A DNA stretch of 64,000 nucleotides, from positions 62,001-126,000 of the forward strand of contig NZ_JACNYL010000007.1 of the NCBI RefSeq assembly GCF_014692525.1. The letters run 5' to 3'. A program made the translations under genes and the position numbers. Source of the DNA: Sphingobacterium chuzhouense (GTDB lineage Bacteria > Bacteroidota > Bacteroidia > Sphingobacteriales > Sphingobacteriaceae). Positions 18,702 to 26,995 of this stretch are shown here, piece after piece. Each line of letters begins with the position of its first letter. The stretch's first letter is position 1. Under the pieces are notes generated by a model. That model ran no database searches, was not told where the DNA came from, and saw nothing but the letters and a program-made list of their open reading frames with translations.

Positions 18702-20417
18702 ATGGCAAATATCAACATAGATAGCATAAAGGAACGCACTTTTGATGCTATTGTCATCGGATCGGGAATTAGCGGCGGATGGGCGGCCAAGGAGTTCTGT
18801 GAAAAGGGACTACGGACACTCGTTTTAGAAAGAGGACGGGATGTAAAGCATGTAAAGGACTATCCTACAACCAACATGTATCCCTATGAGTTTGAGCATC
18901 GGTTGGAAATGCCTTATGAAGATAAGCAAAAGAATCCGATTGCCAATCGCTGCTATGCTTATCGGGAAGATTCCGCACACTTTTTTGTGAAGGACGATGA
19001 ACACTCCTACATTCAGGAAAAAGAGTTCGATTGGATTCGGGGATATCAGGTAGGAGGAAAGTCTCTTTTATGGGCAAGACAAGTGCAACGGTGGAGTGAT
19101 TTTGATTTTGAAGGGCCGGCCAGAGATGGGTTCGCTGTGGATTGGCCGATACGCTATCGTGATCTCGCCCCGTGGTATGACCATGTAGAACGCTTCATTG
19201 GTGTCGCAGGTAACCGGGATGGTGTGGCTGAGCTTCCTGACGGGGAGTTTTTGCCTGCATATCCGTTAAATGCTGTAGAGAATCATTTTAAAAATATCGT
19301 AGCATCAAAATACGATAATCGTTATGTAATAAGTGCGAGATGTGCCCATCTATCTCAGCCAGCACCGATCCATTTGGAACAGGGACGTGTCCAATGTCAA
19401 AATCGTGTCCTTTGCCAGCGAGGTTGCCCCTTTGGCGGATATTTTAGTAGCAACGCGTCTACATTGCCGTGGGCAGAGAAAACAGGTAATATGACGCTTA
19501 GACCGTTTTCTGTCGTGGAATCCATTATATATGATGAGCAGAAGGGCAAGGCGGTAGGTGTGCGGGTAATTGACACCAATACCAAGGAAGTAATCGATTT
19601 CTACAGCCGGGTAATTTTTGTCAATGCCTCCGCCTTGAACAGCAACCTCATTCTTCTTAATTCGACTTCAAGCCGTTTTCCTAACGGATTGGGCAACGAT
19701 AATGGATTGCTTGGTAAGTATATTGGGTTCCATAGTTACACCGCTGTCATAACCGGTGAATACGACGGCGAGTTGGAATATCGTACAGATGGGCGGAATC
19801 CGGCAGGAGGGGGGTATATTCCTCGGTTCCGTAACATCTACAAGCAGGAAACCGATTTTCTAAGGGGCTGGGCGGCGACATTTAGTGCTAGCAGGACCCC
19901 ATCTACGGATACTTCCGGTGTCGGCGTATCACTGAAAGATCAATTACTACATCCAAAACTGGGAAATTGGCGGGTAGGTTCGCATATGATGGCCGAAACT
20001 ATTCCTAAAGAAAGCAATAAAGTGTGGCTCGATACAGCAGAAAAGGATCAATGGGGTGTTCCATTGTTGCATATCGATGTGGCATACGACGACAATGACT
20101 GGAAAATACGAACAGACTATTTTGAGCAAATGACGGCGATGTTTGATGCGGCAGGCTTTCAGAATGTCAAAACAAGAAATGATGATCGCCGACCTGGAAA
20201 TGATATCCACGAGATGGGCGGCGTGCGTATGGGGCATGATCCAAAAACTTCCCTACTCAATAAATGGAACCAACTACACAGCTGTGAAAATGTATTTGTA
20301 ACAGACGGAGCTTGTATGACGTCCACTGCTACACAGAACCCCTCGCTGACTTACATGGCATTGACAGCTAGAGCCGTTAATCATGCGTTGATGTTAATGA
20401 AAAAAGGTGTTTTGTAA
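18702..20417 (+). CDS. GMC-family FAD-dependent sugar/alcohol dehydrogenase
   Basis: A 571-residue flavoprotein without its own signal. It has an N-terminal FAD-binding motif DAIVIGSGISGGWAAKEF (about 14-31), a GMC substrate domain, a Cys-rich segment CQNRVLCQRGCPFGGY near residue 231, and the conserved C-terminus with catalytic His in HEMGGVRMG and Asn in TQNPSLTYMAL. With the Tat-carrying subunit just upstream it resembles periplasmic gluconate 2-dehydrogenases and glucoside 3-dehydrogenases (the LacA/LacC type). It would oxidise a sugar or glycoside released by the operon's hydrolases. Last gene of the operon. Confidence 0.92.
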   Translation: MANINIDSIKERTFDAIVIGSGISGGWAAKEFCEKGLRTLVLERGRDVKHVKDYPTTNMYPYEFEHRLEMPYEDKQKNPIANRCYAYREDSAHFFVKDDEHSYIQEKEFDWIRGYQVGGKSLLWARQVQRWSDFDFEGPARDGFAVDWPIRYRDLAPWYDHVERFIGVAGNRDGVAELPDGEFLPAYPLNAVENHFKNIVASKYDNRYVISARCAHLSQPAPIHLEQGRVQCQNRVLCQRGCPFGGYFSSNASTLPWAEKTGNMTLRPFSVVESIIYDEQKGKAVGVRVIDTNTKEVIDFYSRVIFVNASALNSNLILLNSTSSRFPNGLGNDNGLLGKYIGFHSYTAVITGEYDGELEYRTDGRNPAGGGYIPRFRNIYKQETDFLRGWAATFSASRTPSTDTSGVGVSLKDQLLHPKLGNWRVGSHMMAETIPKESNKVWLDTAEKDQWGVPLLHIDVAYDDNDWKIRTDYFEQMTAMFDAAGFQNVKTRNDDRRPGNDIHEMGGVRMGHDPKTSLLNKWNQLHSCENVFVTDGACMTSTATQNPSLTYMALTARAVNHALMLMKKGVL

Positions 20418-20564
20418 GCAATAAGAACAATATTGTTATAAAGAATACGAATCATAGGAAAGCGTGTGATTAAGGTGTAATTGTTTTAATCAAAATAGAT
20501 GGGAAATCTATATAATTGGTAACTAAAGGATTGATATCATAGTGTAAAAAATATGAAAAAATAA

Positions 20565-20595
20565 TTTTGCAAATCAGATTTTACCCCTATATTTG
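20565..20595 (+). promoter_or_regulatory. Promoter of the tandem tRNA-Val genes
   Basis: TTTTG (20565-20569), 18 bases, TATATTTG (20588-20595). It is an exact -7 box ending 23 bases before the first mature tRNA. Confidence 0.75.
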
Positions 20596-20618
20596 CACAC
20601 GCTATAAGCAAAAGGCTT

Positions 20619-20693
20619 GGAGAATTAGCTCAGCTGGTTCAGAGCATCTGCCTTACAAGCAGAGGGTCACTGGTTCGAATCCAGTATTCTCCA
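20619..20693 (+). tRNA. tRNA-Val (UAC)
   Basis: Cloverleaf with acceptor GGAGAAT/ATTCTCC, discriminator A, anticodon stem TCTGC/GCAGA and loop CTTACAA (anticodon TAC at 20654-20656), T-loop GGTTCGAATCC. CCA is not encoded. First of two tandem copies. Confidence 0.95.
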
Positions 20694-20705
20694 CATAAGA
20701 ACCTC

Positions 20706-20780
20706 GGGAGATTAGCTCAGCTGGTTCAGAGCACCTGCCTTACAAGCAGGGGGTCACTGGTTCGAACCCAGTATCTCCCA
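20706..20780 (+). tRNA. tRNA-Val (UAC), second copy
   Basis: Cloverleaf with acceptor GGGAGAT/ATCTCCC, discriminator A, anticodon stem CCTGC/GCAGG, loop CTTACAA with anticodon TAC at 20741-20743. It has the same anticodon as the first copy but compensatory changes in the acceptor and anticodon stems. Twelve bases separate the two genes. Confidence 0.95.
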
Positions 20781-20788
20781 CAATCCTA

Positions 20789-20820
20789 AAAGTCCTTTTT
20801 TTAAAAAAAGGGCTTTTTTT
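20789..20820 (+). terminator. Terminator of the tRNA-Val operon
   Basis: AAGTCC followed by T7, then A7 and GGGCTT and a further T-run: an A/T-rich hairpin capped by a CC/GG core with a trailing T-run. It starts about 9 bases after the second tRNA. Confidence 0.75.
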
Positions 20821-20844
20821 ATGCGGTCTCGCATAACCAATCTC

Positions 20845-21487
20845 TTACACTGCCCCCAGATACACCGAATCAGACAATTTGTCCGTCAGCATGTTTTTTG
20901 TTCCCACATAAACATGGAGTATTTTCCCCTCAGCCATAACAACGCGTTGGGGTTCCCAAATATACTTCTTCACCGATAGGTCGGGTCCGGTCAGCAACAA
21001 GTCGTATTGGTGGGATCCGTCATAAATAGCTGCGACAAATATGCGATCTTGGGGAGTTGTAAAAAATGACTCCCATTCAAAAACCAATGTTTTGCCTTCT
21101 CGTCTCACCTGCGGTTTTTCCGGTGCCGGTTCTTCGCCCCGGAATAGCAACACCTTTTCGGGGTTAACATAGGGCGCGTTATCGTTATCGCTGTCGTAAT
21201 CCAGTGAGTTTTTAAACGTATAGGATTGCGCCTGTTGGAAAGTGCCGACCCGGCTTCCTGGCGGAGCCATATCACGATATCCCCAATTAATAATTCGTTT
21301 AATCGGCTTGAGAAATTGAGAAACAGCTTTCATACGTTGTTGATTTAATGCCGCCAATCTACTCGGTTTTCGTTTAGGTTGCACTGGAAGACCGCGAATG
21401 ATGGTTTGTCCATTTAATTGGTAACCCACAAATGCCACCTATTTTTCCCGAAAAGGAACCGATGATGTTATCTTTTAGAATTGCCAT
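20845..21487 (-). pseudogene. DUF6266-family protein gene broken by a frameshift near its 5' end
   Basis: The long open frame (GTG 21438 to stop 20845, 197 residues) lacks the normal N-terminus. In the neighbouring frame an ATG at 21487 encodes MAILKDNIIGSFSGKIG, which is the typical start of DUF6266 proteins. It runs directly into AFVGYQLNGQTIIRG of the long frame. Removing one G within the GGTGGC at about 21434-21439 (minus strand) joins both into a single 213-residue protein. DUF6266 proteins are small Bacteroidota proteins of unknown function, common in Sphingobacteriaceae. Either a recent single-base insertion has inactivated the gene or the read contains an error. It is convergent with the tRNA pair. 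Confidence 0.82.
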
Positions 21488-21854
21488 AAGGATTCAATGT
21501 TTATACTGGTGTTTATAAAATCAGTACACTTTCGTACTATTTAATTAGAATAAAGCTAATCATTACGATGAGAATCCACAAATAAAATACAGTCTAAATA
21601 GAGTAATATTAGTGATTTACCTCTATCAACCCTCTATAAAACCCCTATATAAGCTTTATATAATCTCTAATAAATGGGGACAGATAGTATATCAAAATCC
21701 TAAGTTTCACCTTTTATTAAATGAAGCAAATCGCGAGTATTTGTCGACAATCGTAGGAAAATCTTCTATCCGTATATCGATGTACGGATAGGTCTAGGTT
21801 ACCGACTATTTGGGAAAATAAACAAAAAATAAGATGGCCGTGACATTCTTTAAC
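21488..21854. other. AT-rich intergenic stretch without a recognisable gene
   Basis: No convincing coding frame. It holds one perfect hairpin, CTATCCGTA-(8)-TACGGATAG at 21766-21791, which lies about 65 bases past the stop of the minus-strand TPR gene and may mark its transcript end, although the T-run after it is weak. It also presumably contains the promoter of the DUF6266 gene, which I cannot place. Confidence 0.5.
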
Positions 21855-22976
21855 CTAAAGAGTTTGAGCAAAAAGCTCTTCCCGCAAACCCTGATAGTCA
21901 TGTAAGGCAGCTTCGGCATTATTGAAATCACGCTGCGTCATATATATCTGGCCCAGCTTGTCTGCAATAGCCAACTGGAGCAGTTTATTATCTTCTGATT
22001 TTGCTAGTTCGTCCGCTTGCATGAATTCCTTTTTGGCAACGTTATAATTCTTCTGAACAAATTTAGAGGACGCCAGCATATATTCAATTTCAGCAAGCTC
22101 TCCACTGAAGTTTTTACTATTTGCTAGGTCGCGGGCTTGGATCAGAAACCACTGGGCTTCCGTATGTTTATTTTGTAATTGGTAAATCCGGGCCAACGTC
22201 TGCCAGGCAACAATTTTTTGCTCGTAAGCCTTCGCTCGATTTAGTAATGGAATAGCTTTACGGATGATGTTGTTCTCGGCAGACCGGTAATCTTTGTCGT
22301 GTGCTTGGATAAAGGCTATTTTCAGTAGGGAATTAGCCTGGTCGATAATACTCTTCTGTTGAACAGCCGTTTTATAGTAAGCTTCTTGAAAGTAACCTGC
22401 CTGTTGAATATTTTTATCGTACAAAAAAATGTTGGCAAGATTATATTGGATGACGGCGACATCGGATGTGTTTGACGTCTTCTGTGCATGCTGAAGAGCA
22501 CTTTGCAACAAGCCTAACGTTTGGGAGATAGTCCCTTCTTTTAGAGACAATGAAGCGTAAGTGTGTAATAAGCCGTAAGCGGCGTTGTAATTACCGCGTT
22601 CCACTTCCCGCTCCACCAATTCGTTCCACGCTAAAGCAGTACTCGGCATAGGCGACAGGAGGTACTGCACATTTCTTTCAGCGATAGTAGTTTTAAATTC
22701 CGCAATTAACTGCTGAAAATCAAGCGCCTTGTCGATGCTATCTTGAAAAGACGCTTTCTCTTTGTAAGAATCCGTGAGCAACTCTTCTCGGGTTCGAGGA
22801 GCAGGGAGCACATATACCCGAGGCCCTACACCGTCAAAATCTGTGTCATACTTATTAACATAACCCGCCGGATCCAACGCGCCATCAACCTGTTGCGCCT
22901 GGGAAGAAGTAAAGCTAAGTCCCAAAGCGAATACACCTAATATATTGTTAAAAAGACTCTTTTGATAGAGTTTCAT
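21855..22976 (-). CDS. Secreted tetratricopeptide-repeat protein
   Basis: A 373-residue protein with a signal peptide (about 1-27, ending SSQAQ). From residue 100 on the sequence is helical with repeats of TPR type, for example NYNAAYGLLHTYASL, AVIQYNLANIFLYDKN, KIVAWQTLARIYQLQNKHTEA and LAIADKLGQIYMTQRDFNNAEAAL. TPR proteins of this kind are protein-interaction scaffolds, here periplasmic. It is divergent from the protease gene and stands alone on its strand. No specific function can be assigned. Confidence 0.85.
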   Translation of the reverse strand: MKLYQKSLFNNILGVFALGLSFTSSQAQQVDGALDPAGYVNKYDTDFDGVGPRVYVLPAPRTREELLTDSYKEKASFQDSIDKALDFQQLIAEFKTTIAERNVQYLLSPMPSTALAWNELVEREVERGNYNAAYGLLHTYASLSLKEGTISQTLGLLQSALQHAQKTSNTSDVAVIQYNLANIFLYDKNIQQAGYFQEAYYKTAVQQKSIIDQANSLLKIAFIQAHDKDYRSAENNIIRKAIPLLNRAKAYEQKIVAWQTLARIYQLQNKHTEAQWFLIQARDLANSKNFSGELAEIEYMLASSKFVQKNYNVAKKEFMQADELAKSEDNKLLQLAIADKLGQIYMTQRDFNNAEAALHDYQGLREELFAQTL

Positions 22977-23231
22977 ATGCGTTCCTTTCCTATTTTACAA
23001 AGTTAGGTTCTAATTTGGAGAATCACAAATGCGCGTCTTTTCTCACCCGTCATAGAATCTTTACACAATATTTCGCCGCTTATTAAGTTATTTAAAAGTA
23101 AATTAATGTTTAACTTAGTAGCTTCTGGTCGTTAATTTTAGTGACCCTATTATTTTATGCTTTGTTTTCAGTATTTTTATGGCATTCAAAATTTTGTTGT
23201 AAGTTTTGGATACTGAAAAGGATTATTGCAA

Positions 23232-25391
23232 ATGTATTTAAAAAAAATATCTTATATGTTTAAGAATATCGTATTTGGTCTGGCTTTAATTTCATTTATA
23301 GCTTGTGGATCAAAACCCCGTGTGAGTCTGGATGAAGAAGCGTTACAGTTAAAACCGTCGGCACAGCATGAAGTGATTGCAGCCGAAGTGGCCAATCTAC
23401 TTGAAAACTATAGTTATAAAAAAGTACCGATGACGGATTCGTTATCACAGATCGTTTTCGCAAACCTATTGAAGTCGATGGATCAAGGGCGTAATTACCT
23501 ATTACAGTCCGATATCGATGATTTCAAACAATTTGAGAATACCGTAAGTCAAGACTTTAGAAAAGGCGATTTATCGGCTCCATTCTATATTTTCAATGTA
23601 TATTCGCAACGCTATTTGGAGGCAATGGAATACGCGTTGACACAAGTAGATGCCCCTCATGACTTTGATGTCGATGAGAAATATGTGGCGTATAGAGAAA
23701 AACTTCCTTATTTTAAGAACGATACCGAACTAAAGGATCAATGGCGTAAGCGGGTAAAATATGATTTGTTGAATTTACGCTTGACGAGTACTGATAAAGA
23801 TTCTGTTGACGTAAAAAAACACAAAGAAACGTTGCGCAAACGCTACAAGAATCTCGTTAGCCAAGCAAAGCAAACTAATTCTAATGACGCATTTCAGCTT
23901 ATCATGACTGCTTTGACAGATGCTGTTGATCCGCATACGACCTACTATAACCCTTCGTTTGCACAAGCATTTAACGAAAGTATGTCTAACACATTTGAAG
24001 GGATTGGAGCGCGTTTGATGATGGAAAACGAAATGGTCACGATTAAGGAGATTATTGCCGGAGGACCAGCCTTTAAAGATAAAAGCTTAAATGTGGACGA
24101 TAGAATTATTGGCGTAGCACAGGGAGAAGGAGAGTTCGAGGATATCATTGGTTGGCGTTTGGATGCAGCTGTTGCAAAGATTAAAGGGCCAAAAAATACA
24201 GTCGTACGACTGAAAGTGATTCCGGCGGGGCAAGAACTTACCGCGCAGCCAAAAGTGGTGGCACTGAAAAGAGATAAGATTATTATTGAAGAAGAATCTG
24301 CACAGAAAGAAATAAAGCAGGTTAAGGGAGAAGATGGCAAAACCTATAAAGTAGGACTTATTAAATTGCCGAAATTCTACATAGAGTTTGAAGCTTACCG
24401 TCGTCGTGATCCGAACTACAAAAGTACAACAAGAGATGTTCGTCTGATTTTGGATACCCTTCGTCAGGAGAATGTAGATGCCGTGGTGTTAGATTTAAGA
24501 AACAATGGTGGCGGTTCATTGCAGGAAGCTATTGAATTGACAGGATTGTTTATTGACAAAGGACCAGTTGTTCAAGTACGTGACGTACGTGATCGCGTGG
24601 AAGTAGATAGTGATAACGATCCTGGCGTTGCATGGGATGGACCATTCGGCGTACTGATTAATCGCTTTTCAGCGTCGGCATCCGAAATTTTCGCCGGCGC
24701 AATTCAAGATTACGGTCGAGGCATTGTGCTGGGAACGCAGTCTTATGGAAAAGGAACCGTACAGTCTGCTATTGATATGTCAAAATTTATCAGCGCGACC
24801 AATAAACTGTTATTAAAAGCTAAAGGATTAGACAAAGATCCGGATACACCTACCGGCGCACCAGAATTTGGTCAGATTAACATTACTATGGGCAAATTTT
24901 ACCGTGTAACGGGGAGCAGTACACAGCATAAGGGCGTGATACCTGATATTGCCTTTCCGACACAGTATACGGCGGAGAAATTCGGAGAAAGTTCTGAACC
25001 ATCAGCTTTACCTTGGGATCAGATAAAACCATCTAACTTTGCGACAGTCGCGGATTTAACGAATTTAAAAGACCAGCTAAAAGGGATTCACGAATCCCGC
25101 ATGGAGAAATCACCTGAGTACGCGTATCTTATGGAAGATATCGATGAATTCCAGAAGTTGGATTCTATTCAGGAAATTAGCTTAAACCAAGACAAGCTAA
25201 AGCAGGAGCGGGAGAAGGCCAGAGCTAAAAATAGAGCGCGTATTAATAAAGGATTAGAGCTACGCGGGCTTCCTTTATGGAAAGAGGGTGAACCGCAACC
25301 CAAAACAGATTTCGATTTTGTTTTAGACGAAAGTTTAAATGTAATCGCAGATTATATACGGCTTGGCCAGACTAAATTGGCAAAGAAATAG
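23232..25391 (+). CDS. prc: Carboxy-terminal processing (tail-specific) protease, S41 family, with PDZ and DUF3340
   Basis: About 719 residues from the ATG at 23232; an in-frame TTG at 23226 and ATG at 23256 are alternatives. The N-terminus is a lipoprotein signal (lipobox FIAC). It contains a helical N-terminal domain, a PDZ domain (GIGARLMMENEMVTIKEI onwards), the S41 peptidase core and a C-terminal DUF3340-type region with a Lys/Arg-rich coiled segment. The catalytic Ser lies in SASASEIF, the Lys 25 residues later in GKGTVQ and the Asp in QDYGRG, matching the Ser430/Asp441/Lys455 spacing of E. coli Prc. It degrades or trims periplasmic proteins at their C-termini. Confidence 0.94.
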   Translation: MYLKKISYMFKNIVFGLALISFIACGSKPRVSLDEEALQLKPSAQHEVIAAEVANLLENYSYKKVPMTDSLSQIVFANLLKSMDQGRNYLLQSDIDDFKQFENTVSQDFRKGDLSAPFYIFNVYSQRYLEAMEYALTQVDAPHDFDVDEKYVAYREKLPYFKNDTELKDQWRKRVKYDLLNLRLTSTDKDSVDVKKHKETLRKRYKNLVSQAKQTNSNDAFQLIMTALTDAVDPHTTYYNPSFAQAFNESMSNTFEGIGARLMMENEMVTIKEIIAGGPAFKDKSLNVDDRIIGVAQGEGEFEDIIGWRLDAAVAKIKGPKNTVVRLKVIPAGQELTAQPKVVALKRDKIIIEEESAQKEIKQVKGEDGKTYKVGLIKLPKFYIEFEAYRRRDPNYKSTTRDVRLILDTLRQENVDAVVLDLRNNGGGSLQEAIELTGLFIDKGPVVQVRDVRDRVEVDSDNDPGVAWDGPFGVLINRFSASASEIFAGAIQDYGRGIVLGTQSYGKGTVQSAIDMSKFISATNKLLLKAKGLDKDPDTPTGAPEFGQINITMGKFYRVTGSSTQHKGVIPDIAFPTQYTAEKFGESSEPSALPWDQIKPSNFATVADLTNLKDQLKGIHESRMEKSPEYAYLMEDIDEFQKLDSIQEISLNQDKLKQEREKARAKNRARINKGLELRGLPLWKEGEPQPKTDFDFVLDESLNVIADYIRLGQTKLAKK

Positions 25392-25397
25392 AATTTC

Positions 25398-25423
25398 GTA
25401 GAGACGCTAAACGGCGTCTCTAC
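25398..25423. terminator. Hairpin GTAGAGACGC/GCGTCTCTAC between prc and rnhB
   Basis: Perfect 10-base inverted repeat with a 6-base loop between two convergent genes, followed by a short T-rich stretch. The identical stem occurs again at 39613-39641, so it is also a dispersed repeat. Confidence 0.65.
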
Positions 25424-25436
25424 TTGTTTTATGTCA

Positions 25437-26033
25437 TTAAAACAATTTCAATTGGGGGTCGGTAACGCGGAATGTTTTTCTATGGTATGGGCTGATACCG
25501 TGTTGTAAAATAGCGTTACGGTGTTTAATAGTTGGATACCCTTTGTTAGACAACCAATCGTAATACGGAAATTCGTTTGCAAGATTGTGCATATATTCAT
25601 CACGATAGGTCTTCGCTAAAATAGAGGCCGCAGCAATAGACAAGTATTTTCCGTCACCTTTTATGATACACTGATGAGGTATATTTTGATATGCTTTGAA
25701 CCTGTTGCCATCTACAATGATATAAGCTGCTTTTGTTTGGAGTTGATCCAATGCGCGATGCATGGCTAAATAGGATGCATTTAAGATGTTGATATTATCT
25801 ATTTCCTCTGCCGAGACACTGGCTACGGCAAAATCTAAAGCCTCTTCCTCGATGACGGGACGTAAAGCCATTCTTTTCTTTTCCGAAAGCTGCTTAGAGT
25901 CGTTGAGCAAAGCATTGCAATAATCCGGTGGAAAGACAACGGCAGCGGCAAATACAGGACCTGCTAAGCATCCTCTTCCCGCTTCGTCACAACCTGCCTC
26001 CATTACATCATGCTGAAAAGTTGATAATAACAT
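25437..26033 (-). CDS. rnhB: Ribonuclease HII
   Basis: 198 residues from the ATG at 26033. The open frame extends 49 codons further upstream, but that part is unlike RNase HII and the chosen start gives the usual family length. The motif AGCDEAGRGCLAGPV contains the catalytic Asp-Glu pair; DGN and the later Asp in AKTYRDEYM complete the active site. The enzyme cleaves the RNA strand of RNA-DNA hybrids and single ribonucleotides in DNA. It is convergent with prc. Confidence 0.95.
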   Translation of the reverse strand: MLLSTFQHDVMEAGCDEAGRGCLAGPVFAAAVVFPPDYCNALLNDSKQLSEKKRMALRPVIEEEALDFAVASVSAEEIDNINILNASYLAMHRALDQLQTKAAYIIVDGNRFKAYQNIPHQCIIKGDGKYLSIAAASILAKTYRDEYMHNLANEFPYYDWLSNKGYPTIKHRNAILQHGISPYHRKTFRVTDPQLKLF

Positions 26034-26254
26034 CCTGCTAAAATACGAAACCGAGATGTAAATAAGCATTAACACACAAAGAAATGATTTACTCGAGCTC
26101 GCATCGGCCATAAAAGAAATAAATAGATGAAAATAATCGGACTGTATGTAACATGTGTGTGATATTCGATAAAAAAGCATTTCTTCTTTTTTACTTTGCC
26201 ATGATCAATGAGTCTATACGTAAAGCATTTAATGAAGTGGAATAACAACTAACG

Positions 26255-26977
26255 ATGAAAGCATTTTTTCTTGGCATACTATTAATTGTAGGTATGAGCC
26301 AGTCTTTTGCACAAAAGAAGCAAAAGATAGCCATTCAGTCATTATCGGATATAAAGATTGATGCTGACCTAAGCGAGTGGGATACGTTGCACAATGTTGC
26401 AGATCAAGGCTTTTGGTTCTACCAATTGGCACAAGATGCTTCCAATCTCTATCTGGCTATTCGCGTGGAGGATTATTCTTTGCATATTTCTGCGATTTTG
26501 TCCGGCATCGTGTTCAGTGTCATTCCTGATAAGAAGAACAGAGATGAAATACTATTTTTATACCCCTATACTGATAGAGAAGCGAAGCGTGCGATAAATC
26601 AGGAAGGTTATCGTTCTGAAGAAGAAGAGAAGAGAGCGTTTATTGAGCGTTCACGTGGTTATTTCGTATACGGTTTTCCGACAATACCCAGTGGTCTTTT
26701 GTCTTTCCAAAACGAATATGGCTTGAGAGCTAAAATACGTACGGACGAAGGAACATTATATTATGAAGCGGTTATTCCTAAGTCTTTACTGGATTACACG
26801 AAGCCTCTTGCAACATTAAAGCTGGCGATTCATGATGGCATCACCCCATTGGTGGCACCGAAGAAAAGCGCGTCCACCCGTTCCGGTGGAATGTACCGCC
26901 CCTATCGCGGCAGGCCCACACCTCGATCTAAAGACATACGAATCCGGGAGGTACTTTTAGAAGCAAAAATAGATTAG
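26255..26977 (+). CDS. Secreted protein with CBM9/DOMON-like domain, unknown function
   Basis: A 240-residue protein with a signal peptide (about 1-19, ending SFAQ). The segment DIKIDADLSEWDTL (about 31-44), then a Trp-rich strand and NLYLAIRVED, fits the start of the CBM9-like beta-sandwich found in carbohydrate- or haem-binding domains. The C-terminal 40 residues are basic and Arg/Pro-rich. It lies 18 bases before the gene for an outer-membrane beta-barrel, so both probably act together at the outer membrane. The family assignment is by pattern only. Confidence 0.6.
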   Translation: MKAFFLGILLIVGMSQSFAQKKQKIAIQSLSDIKIDADLSEWDTLHNVADQGFWFYQLAQDASNLYLAIRVEDYSLHISAILSGIVFSVIPDKKNRDEILFLYPYTDREAKRAINQEGYRSEEEEKRAFIERSRGYFVYGFPTIPSGLLSFQNEYGLRAKIRTDEGTLYYEAVIPKSLLDYTKPLATLKLAIHDGITPLVAPKKSASTRSGGMYRPYRGRPTPRSKDIRIREVLLEAKID

Positions 26978-26995
26978 CATACGATTTAAGAAAAT

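Noticed and set aside
20505..20530. ATAATTGGTAACTAAAGG before the tRNA genes, similar to part of the small RNA leader
   Set aside because: No following hairpin and T-run and no ATTTAGGTT core, so the match is probably chance.
20619..21487. The tRNA-Val pair as an attachment site of a mobile island
   Set aside because: No integrase, no repeated tRNA 3' end beyond the tandem genes themselves, and no phage or plasmid genes are seen nearby.
26034..26180. Longer N-terminus for RNase HII from an ATG at 26180
   Set aside because: The extra 49 residues do not look like the family and would make the protein too long; the ATG at 26033 gives the expected length.
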